From NCBI RefSeq assembly GCF_029227915.1, contig NC_079879.1, forward strand, positions 3,410,001 through 3,474,000: a stretch of 64,000 bases of DNA. Reading direction: 5' to 3'. The notes beneath the pieces are model-generated. The model worked only from the letters and a program-made list of their open reading frames with translations. It searched no databases and was not told where the DNA came from. Below are positions 33,504-43,800 of the stretch, piece by piece. Source of the DNA: Hydractinia symbiolongicarpus (taxonomy: Eukaryota > Cnidaria > Hydrozoa > Anthoathecata > Hydractiniidae). Each line of letters opens with the position of its first letter. Position 1 is the first letter of the stretch. The position numbers and the translations under genes were made by a program.

Positions 33504-34116
33504 ATGGAAGCCTATGTGCAAAGGAATCAATTTGTAATCAACTACAATATTCAGGTACCTGTGCTACATTGCTGTATCAAGGCAGGGTCAGTGACTGGAA
33601 ATTTCCCAACCTGCCTGGACAATTTTAGGTATCGAGGTGAAGTATACTACGAAGGTTTTGAATACCCCACCGATGAAGAGCTTTTAGACAGGTTGGCATC
33701 AGGCAAAAAAGCATGGTACATTTGAAAGAAGCGGGATCGATGATGATCTCGAGGATGATATTGAACGTCTAGGGCTCTATATCGTTGCGGCTAAAGAGAA
33801 CAACTATGGCGCATTCTGCTACCACGTCATCAATGATAGGAATTTGAAGCTATCGGATTTGGATGATATCGCAACAATAGGCGATATGCTCAACTTTCCA
33901 ATACCAGATAGACGTCTAGTCGATATTGATTTGGAGAATGAGCTTAATGTTATCGAAGGTATCGTCTATGGGTACCCGTACTACACCCAACATCCTTTGG
34001 ACTATGTAAGCGATTGGAATGAAGATTATGACGAGGATGACGAAATAGATCTGGGTGACCTAGGGGAACTCGTGAAAGCATTTTACCATTCCTTGATAAC
34101 ATCCGGCGGCACCTGA
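33504..34116 (+). pseudogene. acidic element protein, one frameshift
   Basis: ATG at 33504 (MEAYVQRNQFVINYNIQ) opens 73 codons ending GKKAWYI; coding then continues in another frame with LGLYIVAAKENNYGAF, IPDRRLVDIDLENELN, YGYPYYTQHPLDYV and an Asp/Glu-rich stretch (DYDEDDEIDLGDLGE) to a stop at 34114-34116. A single shift near 33722 separates the halves. No family is recognised. The acidic tail is typical of viral DNA-mimic or chaperone-binding proteins, but that is only a hint. Confidence 0.5.
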
Positions 34117-34466
34117 ACATCTTCAAGAATCAGCATGAGTTCCTCTGAAACAAAGCTTCTTTCACGATCGTCGTATAAATAGTATAAACCACGACTACCT
34201 GCTACTATACGATCCTACCTGTAAGTATGTTTGCTTCAAAAGGCGTCAGTTGCGCGTCTTTTCGAGTCGCTATGTTCTTCCTCGGTGACGAATACATCAT
34301 GCCCATTCTTCCCTCCTCCTCCCATTCCTGATCAGGGGCATCTCGGAGATGCCTCATTAGACCCTACTATTTCGGACCTGGTAGATAGGAACGATAGAGG
34401 CATTGTCATGTTTTTAACCTTTTCAATACCCAGAAACCGTCCCAGATCAGTCCTTTTGAACATAGG
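34117..34466. other. decayed element sequence, possible small minus-strand gene
   Basis: The minus strand contains SRGLYYLYDDRERSFVSEELMLILEDVQ near 34130-34210 in an interrupted frame preceded by a Gly-rich start, which could be the relic of a short gene. I cannot fix its limits. Confidence 0.3.
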
Positions 34467-35281
34467 TTAATCCTGCCTATTGGATAGGGTCTCAATGGCT
34501 CCTGTGTTGAACATAACTTGCGACGACATCTTTCTAATATATCCAACGTAGGCCAGAGGATTTCACCGTGGTCACTCGAGAATCTTCCTAGTCCTAGGAT
34601 GTTCCAACCTCACGTGCGTGCTTGGATTTTGGATTTCAGGTCAGCCTTGATATCATCCCAATGTGAAATCAAATTTGTCTCTTCGTCTGCCATTTTCATA
34701 TCACTATTTCATGCGGGTACCACAAAAACAATGCTTTTTTCTGCCTCTTCAGATTCTTGGGTGATGCAGTATAAGACTGCGTTAAGAGCCACAGGCTGTG
34801 TTTGCGATGTCTACCCTCAAGTACGCTTTGTCAACGCTTATCGAGCCTTCCATCAGCTATGACGTCGTCCACGACAAACAACGTCTCCTCGCCTGCCAGC
34901 AATGAGGAGAGTTTTTGGATCCATTCAAAAAGCTCATTTCCGGGGTTTATCAGGAACACGTAATCATCCTTTCAAAGCGAGGCTCTTTTGAGATAACATC
35001 TATTCCAACGTATAGTAGGACAAAGTATCACTATATTGTGACGCCAAGAGGGTGTAAAGAAGTAGGTAATCTTCATCCTGTTGAAGCCTCCGAATATTCT
35101 TTTCAATCATAAGAGGGTCTACTTCGTAGTCAACGTCCTTGATGTCCTTGCATTTGGTGCGCCGCTTACCCTTCGCCTTGTCCAGTCAACTTATACAACT
35201 CTTTGTTCGACTATTGCCCCTAATCTTAAACTTATCGGGGGTTAAAACGTGCTTGCATCCTCTACAACGTTTGCTCTTCAT
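34467..35281 (-). pseudogene. A32/FtsK-type genome-packaging ATPase with zinc-finger start, broken
   Basis: From the ATG at 35281 the minus strand reads MKSKRCRGCKHVLTPDKF and SRTKSC, an N-terminal CxxC...C zinc-finger-like segment. After frameshifts follows NIVILCPTIRWN (strand after the P-loop), LINPGNELFEWIQKLSSLL, the Walker B LFVVDDVIAD, then HRKHSLWLLTQSY (sensor/arginine-finger region) and LFLWYPHE. This order is that of packaging ATPases of NCLDV and Polintons, which pump the genome into the capsid. A clear Walker A (GxxGxGK[ST]) is not readable and seems lost in the damaged part before NIVILCPT. Stops and at least three shifts make it non-functional. The 3' limit is approximate. Confidence 0.7.
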
Positions 35282-35284
35282 TTA

Positions 35285-35601
35285 CTATTCCGATATACGT
35301 CTTCTGTAATGCCTTGGAAACATCAGCAAGCGTTGGAGACCTCCCTGTTTCCTGGTACTTAAACGGTATCTTATGGTGAATATGAACAAACTTGTAGTGT
35401 TCCCAGGTCAATCCTTCGGAAAACTGGGCTTCAATATGGGCCCTACAGATAGCTATGACCTCGTGTAGAGGGTACGTGTGACAATTTTTTTTTATCGAGG
35501 CAGGAGATGCATGTCCTTGTTAGTTGACCGTTACGCTTCATCTTGAACTGGTTCAGGGTAAGAGATCTTGAGCATTGTGAACATGTCTTGCTCTCCTCCA
35601 T
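35285..35601 (-). pseudogene. zinc-ribbon protein with HNH-like HxHH motif, frameshifted
   Basis: Starting at the ATG at 35601 the frame reads TCSQCSRSLTLNQFKMKRNG and RTCISCLD, two CxxC knuckles similar to the start of the neighbouring ATPase gene, as if the finger had been duplicated. After a frameshift in an A-run it continues with HIEAQFSEGLTWEHYKFVHI and HHKIPFKY. The HIHHKIPF string resembles part of an HNH nuclease, but the remaining Asn and His are not placed with confidence. It is directly upstream of the ATPase. Confidence 0.4.
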
Positions 35602-35654
35602 GTTGATGTCTATACAACAAACAGAAACTTTAGGCGCTCATTTTGGTTTGGCGA

Positions 35655-35897
35655 CTATACTTGCAGGTAACCACCCCTTTTTACAGCCATTTCACGACTC
35701 GCCCTACCTGCAGCGAAGTACGCCACCATCTTAAGAACGTCATTGGTATCCAGTTTGATAGATGGCCTCGTTATACCCCGGAATTTCTTACCTGCCATGG
35801 CATAGGCAAAGGTGAATGATAAATATACAATAGTTTCGTACAACATGTCCAAAATCCCCTTCTCTTTTGGGGTTACGTTTGCGTGAGGTGTTGCCAT
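35655..35897 (-). CDS. 80-aa membrane protein of the element, open
   Basis: Intact frame with an ATG at 35897. Residues 17-36 (LYETIVYLSFTFAYAMAG) form one hydrophobic helix; a second weaker amphipathic helix is VLKMVAYFAAGRASREMAVKRG, and the middle contains KLDTNDV. It resembles small hypothetical proteins recurring next to capsid genes in such elements. A minor virion or membrane role is inferred from context only. Confidence 0.5.
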   Translation of the reverse strand: MATPHANVTPKEKGILDMLYETIVYLSFTFAYAMAGKKFRGITRPSIKLDTNDVLKMVAYFAAGRASREMAVKRGGYLQV

Positions 35898-35924
35898 TTA
35901 TTTAGTGTCAATTTTTGAAAAAAT

Positions 35925-36252
35925 TCAATGCATCTTGAAGATGTCAATCTGGGGCTGGGTTTTGCCTTTTTGGTGCTCAGGATGAGTCGCCGGCTTGTCC
36001 TCACCTCTACCAAATCTGTACCATACCCCAACCCATATGGCAAGTACGGCTAAAGTACATGTATACATCCATTGACTTGCTACAACCTGCGGCAGGTTCT
36101 TGATCATCTGGTGAAGAACCTTTGCCCACGTTCTTCTGTAGGTTGGCCTTGTTCTTTCGGTTCCATTCAGCAAGTCTCTTTCCAGCAGCAACTCGACCCT
36201 CGTTCTTCTTAGTAATGACTCTCTCTTCTTGTTTTTGGTCTTCCCCATTCAC
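35925..36252 (-). pseudogene. basic, membrane-anchored element protein, one frameshift
   Basis: The first half, from an ATG at 36252, is strongly basic (VAAGKRLAEWNRKNKANLQKN). The second half, in another frame, contains the hydrophobic helix MYTCTLAVLAIWVGVWY, then a Pro/Lys/Gln-rich tail ending IDIFKMH. A single shift in the middle separates them. A DNA-condensing or membrane-anchored core protein is conceivable; nothing diagnostic is seen. Confidence 0.45.
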
Positions 36253-36258
36253 TTTATG

Positions 36259-36753
36259 TTATAACACCCCCCGAGGTTCTTTCTTAGTCTCCGCCTCATT
36301 CTCCCTTTTCTTACCCATGTGTCTAGCCCTGTGTCCCGCTACCAAGATAGGCGCCAAACACCTCCCAATGGTGCAGTACAAAAGGATCCTGAGAACTTTC
36401 ATGGAGTCTCGGATAATAGGGTCTTCTTCGATATCTCGACGTAATTCATCTACATTGTCGATGTCGACGAAATTCCCAATCAAATTTGTATACAGGCTAA
36501 TCACGTGAGTAGTCAACGCCTTGGCCGTCTTTTCCCCCTTTTTTTGGAGCTTACGTTGTACATACTCGGTATGTACCTTGTCTATAGCCTCTTCTGGGGC
36601 CTTGTTGACAAACCCTTCTGTGCATTTTTTCGGCAAAAGGTGACCCTTGCCCTTATGTCGGGCCTCCTTCAATGTTTGGCGTTTATCGATGGGTTTCTCT
36701 ACATGCTCATAAGTTTCTGCAGAGGTGGCTTCATCGAATGCAATATCAGACAT
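36259..36753 (-). CDS. 164-aa element protein, open, unknown function
   Basis: The frame from the ATG at 36753 (MSDIAFDEATSAETYEHVEK) to 36259 is undamaged. It is helical and charged, with KALTTHVISLYTNLIGNFV, NVDELRRDIEEDPIIRDSM and a hydrophobic segment (ILLYCTIGRCLAPILVA). The open frame extends 29 codons further upstream into a hydrophobic stretch (YIPIFLSYVLIAYVLF), but the internal ATG with an acidic N-terminus is more protein-like. It lies just downstream of the polymerase gene. The family is not recognised. Confidence 0.5.
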   Translation of the reverse strand: MSDIAFDEATSAETYEHVEKPIDKRQTLKEARHKGKGHLLPKKCTEGFVNKAPEEAIDKVHTEYVQRKLQKKGEKTAKALTTHVISLYTNLIGNFVDIDNVDELRRDIEEDPIIRDSMKVLRILLYCTIGRCLAPILVAGHRARHMGKKRENEAETKKEPRGVL

Positions 36754-36841
36754 CTTTATTAATAGTCGTTTATAACGAAAAAGTACATAAGCGATCAGGA
36801 CGTAGGATAGAAATATAGGTATATACAGACACACCTCCATT

Positions 36842-39800
36842 TTATTCCCTTAAAGACACCAGGAGGTAATGGCCATGGGCAAGTGTTGTAACTTGATCGG
36901 GTTGCACGATACGTTTATCATCCTCCCTGTTGTGTGCTAACTTGTTTACCTTTTGGGTATATAACTGATGGCGCTTGTTTTGAATAAACACTTGACTTCT
37001 GTAAATATCAACGACACCTTCCAGACATCTTCGGTAATCGTCAAAAGTGATGGATTTTTCGTAACGCGTCTTTTAACGCCCTTGCCTTTGCAATCACCGC
37101 AATCTTTTGTAAGGCTCTCATAGAAATATAGCTTGGCCCTCAGGGTGATGAACTCGTTCATTATTTTCCCTGCAAGCTCGTCTTTCATGAGGCCTACGAC
37201 CTTCTTATTTTTCCCTATGGGAAGAGGTCTTTTATCATCTGGATTATAGGCACTTGTGTCGAAGCGTGTCTCGACATCGTCCTTGATATCCCTGTAAAAG
37301 TCTTCCGTTCGTATATGGTACACAAAGCTGTCTGTGTCCATGTAGCAGAGCTGTAATTTGCTACCATATTTGGGCTGCATATAGTCATAATGGAACTCGT
37401 GCATCACCATTTTTGACATATCCAATATAGCCTGTCCTATATACACAGGCTTGTTCATCTTCACCTTTGTTTTATCCTTCTCAACACCTACGTGGTGCTT
37501 ACTAAACCGGTCTCCACCCTTGAAATTTGGCTTCATGATGAGTTTCATATACTTGTTCTCGTTGGTGACCAGCTGGATGCTGCAGTGATTCCTCATGTCC
37601 TCCATCGTCTTGCCAAATACGCTTAAATTCATCAGCTTGTAGAATTACTTTTGAAACTCGTTGCTGGCAGCCGTTCTCAGCCTAGTGTTGGGATCTATAT
37701 ACCCTTTAAGCCAGGGTTTCTGGTTGAACTGGATGACCCTGCGCACTCTCTTAAATTTAGGCCTATGCTTTATATCCTCGTGAAGGGCTCTTATATGTAC
37801 TACGTACTTTCGCTTGTTCTCCAAATTTAGTACCAATTTCTCGACCTTGTGGACCATAGTGCGCTCGGGTAGGAACGCAACTCATTATGTTTGACATGCA
37901 ACTTCTCGGGGTATCCAACATCTACCTCTAGGATATACCCATGCTTTTTGTCCATAACGATCTTCTCGATCCACTTTTCTGTAAATGCCTCGACGTTCGA
38001 TACCCATTAGAAACCGTCCATTGGCAGGTCTTGACGCATCGCCCACCCGTATAGGTTGTTGCTATCGAGGTACTGCAGGTAGGAGGGTTTAACCTCTGCA
38101 TCGTACTGGTCTCCCATGTACTTGTTATTCGCCTTGGCATACCGGTGTACAGCCTGGGTTATACCTCCTCGGATACCCTTCTCGAACATCAGGAGTATGT
38201 AGGGATCCGTAAGGAGCTTTAGCCTGATTCCGGTTTACTTGAGTGCTGCTTTCCAGGCCAAGCCAGGTGCACTGTAAAAGTGGGCAGGATCAAGTTTGTA
38301 GTTTGTAAAACAGATGTCCCGAAACGTTTCAGAAACGTCGGCTTTTAGCAGGACGTCCGTAGCGAGGTACACATCGTGGTAGTCGCCCATGGTGACTACA
38401 TCACCTTCTGGAGTAATGACATTCTATACCTTTTTTGAATAGTCATATTTCTCATCACTGAACCCACTCATATTCAACTTGCTGTAGAACGCCTCCTTTG
38501 GAGGTAGCTCCAACTCTTCGAATCACTGCCATCCATCCATATACTCGTAAGGATACACGCCTTTTTGAAGCATCAGCTTGAAGGTATCATCCTTGTCGAT
38601 GAACTTTGCCATGAATAGTATGTTTGCCCTTAGTTTCTGTTGGTTCAATTGCTTCGTGCTATTTGAGTCGCAATTTTTACACCAAAACTTTGCCATTGAT
38701 TCGGTGTCTATGCTTTAGGACTCCAGACAGGTATCTGCACAGTGGTGGCATTTCATACCTGCGGCGTTTGTTTCAACGAGGTTGCTTGCAAATTTGTACA
38801 GGCTTAAGGGTATGAGTCGCCAGCTGTCGATAAACCTAATCTCTATAGTCTTATACGTCTCACCACCACCATATCCCATGCCTGCGAGGGGTACTTTGAT
38901 TTCACCGTTGAAACTGATATACTTCTCAGTATTCTCGGCGATGCATCCAATGTCCTGGGTGTCGTACTTCTCGCCTAGTTCCCGGATAAACAGGTGTGCG
39001 TCGTAGCTGCTGAGAATATGGAAGATGACCGGGATATGGCTAGGTATTTTGTATGATAGGTTGGAGACCGCGTGCGCCGCACCCCTATACAGTCCGGTTT
39101 AGTGGCAATGGTCTCGAACTTTACGGCTATACTCGCAGTCGTCAAACGGCTTCATGCAGATATGGCATTTAGATGCCTCGTCATGTTCACTTTTTAGGAC
39201 CTCCGTTAGAGGCAGCATGGGCTGCTGTGGGTAGGTATTGTAGAGACGTTTCACCTCGTCCTCCAGGTGGTCCACAAATCGTGTCACGCAGTCCTCGCTC
39301 CTGTATACCGTTAGTGGTTCCTGTACATCCCCATAGGCGAATTTGGAGTATGTGCACTATCCAGACGGTACATGCTTACTCAGCGTTTTGGTCTTCTTAC
39401 CCCTTGTATCCTCCACTGGTATCAATAAGCTTTCGAAATCCGCATATATGGCAAAGAGTACTTTGAATTGCTGTTGGCCATCCCTTTAGTATAGCCATTT
39501 TCAGCTTCTGTTGGCATCGTGATTTTAACAGCCTCGTGGTCCTTGCAGTAGCCATGGTGTTTATCCCCTGTATCAACCGTGTTGAACCCCTGTAGGCAGT
39601 TCAGGCAGAAGTGCATTGTATTCCTATTCTTCAAAGTCTCCTTGCCTGGGAGCCTCAATAGACTTTTGACGGCTGTGTAGTGACTCTTCTTGTCATCTGT
39701 AAGAAGCAATAGATTCACCTGCTTCTTACGTCCGTTGTGCACCGATCGCCTCAGGATGTTAATCTTCTTCTCCGTTATATATAGGACGTTTACTGCAATT

Positions 39801-40678
39801 CCCGGGTTATTCTCTTAGAATTTATATATGCTTTTGATACTTTTAGGGAACTCTATACCCTCCCAATTGTAGAGGTTTACGTAGGGTCTCAGCTTAGTGA
39901 TTTTTCGGGGATCTTTTTTAATCTCTGTATGATGTAAGGATATTATAACAGCCCACCTGAAACAGTCCTCATCTTCATTTTTTGTGTTAATAGCAGCCTT
40001 TTTCAAAGCTATCGATTTAGGTAGATCTATGTGCGAGGACACTCTCGTTAAGCACAGTTTATGAAAGTTTGCGTCAAGGTATAGGATTCGACTAATCGTG
40101 AATCCGCTTTGGGGCAGTGCCGGATGTTCCACATGTGTTTTGATTTGAGCAAACATCCTATCCAGCACCTCGTCGACATCGCTACCCTGGAATACTGAGG
40201 CGATATTACTATTGAAGGCCTTCTTCAACTCAATGTACTCATCGTTAGCCTCCCCCGGGTTTGTTTTCTTCTTCCACATAATCCATAGGGACAGCTGTAT
40301 CTTTGCCGACCCCATATTTTCTACCTGGTACTCAACCAATGTTTTGACGTTAATTCGCACCATCCCCAAATACCCATCTACGTCGGCTCCCCTTATGCCC
40401 GGAATGCAGACACTTCGGAATGTCCTACGGAGACCATGCTTATGCTCCTGGGGCGTAAAATCTTGCCACGGATGATCATATAGTTTTTGGATATCTGTAA
40501 AATAGTCTTCCTCAGCCTCTTTTTCTACCTCGTCATGAAGCGTAGGTTTCGCGCTGGCTGCCCCGTTATAGAGATCCATCACCCTACGTTTAAAGGATGT
40601 ATAGCTCCCTTTGACCCTCTCCTTTATAGGTTTGGTGACAGCATCAACTAGCCTTGACTTGGGTTATCCCTTTGTCAT
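36842..40678 (-). pseudogene. protein-primed family B DNA polymerase, broken
   Basis: The gene starts at an ATG at 40678 and ends at a TAA at 36842-36844, about 1279 codons, with an early in-frame TAA five codons in and several frameshifts. In order: a variable N-terminus; a conserved block (DLPKSIALKKAAINTKNEDE, CFRWAVI); a zinc-finger region (CLNCLQGF) and CHICMKPFDDC; exonuclease-like VIFHILSSYDAH and DYHDVYLATDVLL; palm motif A LDSNNLYGWAM at about 38045-38075; motif B FGKTMEDMRNH at about 37600; and motif C CYMDTDSF at about 37330-37355. DxNNLYG, NxxFGKTME and YMDTDS are the DNA_pol_B_2 signature of Polintons, adintoviruses and mitochondrial plasmids. These enzymes replicate linear DNA from a terminal-protein primer. 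Confidence 0.9.
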
Positions 40679-40709
40679 GTTTACGTTTGTAAAATTCTGG
40701 TATTTTCGC

Positions 40710-40730
40710 AATATTTGAAATTCAAATATT
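40710..40730. repeat. 21-nt perfect palindrome at right edge of the element
   Basis: AATATTTGAA and TTCAAATATT flank one central A. It lies 32 bases upstream of the polymerase start and 153 bases before the UFL1 ATG, about where the base composition returns to host-like values. Confidence 0.75.
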
Positions 40731-40882
40731 TAACCCGCGTCCAGGGCCCCAGGGCTCACTTTTTCTGGATGTCAGGAAAGTGGTCTGGATTTTATAAAAT
40801 TAAAAAATCGGTCTTCTCCACAGGACCTAAAACAAAAACATCACTGACTGAGAACAAAACACACGTTGATTTGTTTTTCAAT

Positions 40883-43800
40883 ATGGCAGCCAGCGATTGG
40901 GAAGAAATTAAAAGACTTGCAGCTGATTTCCAACGTGCACAACTGAGTTCTACCTCTCATAAACTTTCCGAAAGAAATTGCATTGAAATCGTAAACAAAT
41001 TAGTTGCGTTAGGATTAGTTGAAGTTATCTATACCACAGATGGCAAAGAATATCTTACGCCGAAACAGGTTGAAAGAGAAATAAGAGATGAGCTTATTGT
41101 TCATGGAGGTATTATGAGATGTTTTATTCTTATAATATTCTTTCGATCTCAAGATCGATATATGTACATATTTAACATGGCTAGCCTCACCAATATCGGG
41201 AGATATACCCTGTATATTATTTTAAGGAGGAATAACTATTAGGACGAGGGCGCCGATAAGCCGCATACGTCGTAAAAAGTGCGGACGTTGCAATAGAAAC
41301 AAGACAAGGTAAAATTAAAGGTACAGAAGAGTATAAGTATTTAGGAAACTAGATTGGAAAAGAAGAAAGTGGAAAAGGAAATAGGTGAATTAGTGAAGTG
41401 TATAAAATAGAAAAAGAAGAGCTAGTAGGAAGCCTATCAACAGAAACTAGGCTGGTTTTGTTTAAACGGTTGTTAGTACCTTAACATACAATGGAGAATG
41501 TTGGACAGTAATATTAGAGCAGCAGATGGTAAGGCTGGAAAGGGTACAAGGTAAAATAGTGAAAAGATTAGTGAATCTACCTGAAACTACAGCTTACTTG
41601 GGATTGATGAAAGAACTTGGAATATAGACATAGAAAAAATGATTTGCTACCAGAGACTGATGTTGTGCCAAAACATGATGCCATCACTGATGTTTGATGT
41701 TTTGTTTTTTGCCAAGTTTATCCTCATCTGATGATCAGATGAAGATAAACTTGGCAAGTGGGGGATAATAGATCAGTTAAGAAATGGACAAAATGGTTGG
41801 TACAAAGAAACAAAAAAGATTGCAAGAAAGATGGGAGTGGAAAAGATGACAAAAACAGAGTGGAAAAAGAAAGTAAAGGGATGACTTGAAAAGAAACTAG
41901 AAGAGGAAAATGAGACCCCAAAGTGGACAAAAGTTCAAAAGAAAAAAGTACATAAGTAAAGCAAGAATAAAACAAGCAAGTCATACGATAAAAAGAAGAT
42001 TGGAAATGATGGACATTGTACAACATGAAAAGAAATAAGACTTGTGGAGAAAAAGAATGTACAGAGCTTATAATCGAGTGTGAAATAATAAACTTGTTGG
42101 GGAAAAGAGATGTAGCAAAAGAATGGTCAAAGGAGACAAACAACCTTGGGAGAATGAGAGAAGCAAATAAATGGATTCAAAAGTACATTGAAAAAAGAGA
42201 CAGAAGGAAAATGGAGCAGAAAGAATAGAAAAAAGAAAGAAAAGAAAAAAGGAAGAAAAAGAAAAAAATTAAAAGAAGAAATGAAAAGAGAAAAAAGAAG
42301 AACCTTGCATCTAGTCGACAACAAAGAAATCAATATATTGTATTAATATATAGTTTTATCTTTTTTGACTAGGAGCTTGAAACGGCAAAGTGGGTGCTTA
42401 AAGATTCAAAGATTATTAAAAAATCTTGTTCACATATTTCAAATTTTTAATTCCACCTTCCTTATTTTGACATTAAAAAGAACCTTCAACTTTTGAAAAA
42501 TTAATTATTAAATAGTTCCATACTTTTTGCATACCAATGTGAGTTTTTTAGCACATTTTTTCTAGTCCAAAAAAAAATCGCTAAAATACTTTTTCTCATA
42601 AGTTAGTTTTGTATCGGATTGGCTTGGAATTTTTTTGATAACCTTTGTTTTGTAGAATTATGGTACAATAAATGCAAAGGTTTCTCTGATTTTTTTTGAA
42701 AAATAGAGCAAAGTGACAGGGATCCAAATGGCAATTTAACCATAAGCTTTAGTGTACATCCTATGTGAATATAAGAACTAAAGAAGAAATCACTTATTCT
42801 CTTAGCAATTTGCCCTACACTTTCTTTTCCTGTTTAATCTAAAAAGAGAAACTTTTTTTATAGGCCGTATCAATCTGGTTGATTTGCAGCAGGTTTGTGG
42901 ACTTAAATTCTATTCTTTATTCCTCTCAGAAATTAAAAGTCAGGCTGTGTGTGTTCAATAGGATGCACTTTAATTTGTTTAGATTTTAAACATAGATTTA
43001 TCTCACATTGAGAGCAAAGTGAATGAGATTGTTCGAGGAGATCGTCATTTTAGTTTGGTTCAAGGGCAGTTACTAGATCGGTAGGTTTATGGTTATTGTT
43101 TACTCCTCCCTAATGATTTTCATGGACAGGAAAGTAGCAATATTTTTGGAATTGTTTAAAATTTTGTAATTTTTTATTTGTTATTAAATTTTGTGGTACT
43201 AACTATTGTTATTATTTCTTTATTTTTCTATGTGAGTTTGAATAAAAAAATCAGAAGATATGCATTTTTTGTCTCAATCTTTTCACTCTAGGATATTTTG
43301 CAATTACTAAGATCTTGATTATAGTTTGGTAATATATCAAGGACTAATTTATTGATTGTGAATGAATGTTTTTATGAGATTTAAGTTTGCATATAAAAAG
43401 TTCATGGGATTTACCCTGAAAACTCAGAATAGGAGTGAAGGTAGGTTGGGAATATAAGTGGATTACCTGCACTAGAAATTAAAATTTAATTTTATTTGTC
43501 TTTAATCTTTAGTGATTATCTGGATCGAACAGCTGAAGAAATAAATGAAGCTCTTCAAGAAGCAGGCCAAGTTGCTATTGCTGATCTAGCAAAGACCTTC
43601 AACCTACCAATTGAATTTTTGTTGTCTGTATGTATATATACTATACTAAAATTATTAAAAATATGAGATATATTATATTTTATAGATGTATTTATATATA
43701 TTAGTAGTGCATGTTTTAAATTTAGCAGTTATTCTTATCATTTTATTTGAAAATGTGATCATGTAGAAAATCAATGAATATTGGGCATACTTGCTTATTG

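Larger units (their letters stand above)
27020..40740. mobile_element. endogenous Polinton/adintovirus-like element, degenerate
   Basis: A compact 13.7-kb block with higher GC than both flanks and at least fourteen intron-free genes on both strands. The recognisable set is a protein-primed type B DNA polymerase (right end, minus), a packaging ATPase, a major capsid candidate, another structural candidate, an FCS zinc-finger protein and several small membrane proteins. That combination defines the Polinton / adintovirus / polinton-like-virus group. No DDE integrase, no adenain-like protease and no long terminal inverted repeats were found, so the mode of insertion is unknown. Most genes carry frameshifts and stops; a LINE has landed in one of them. 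Limits are approximate (compositional shift on the left, polymerase start plus palindrome on the right). Confidence 0.85.

Noticed and set aside
36122-36508. 128-codon plus-strand hydrophobic frame in the virus-like element
   Set aside because: It is antisense to two minus-strand genes with clear protein-like composition.
41724-42333. Two minus-strand frames very rich in Ser/Phe/Leu
   Set aside because: They are the antisense of an A/G-rich, Lys/Glu-coding LINE tail on the plus strand.
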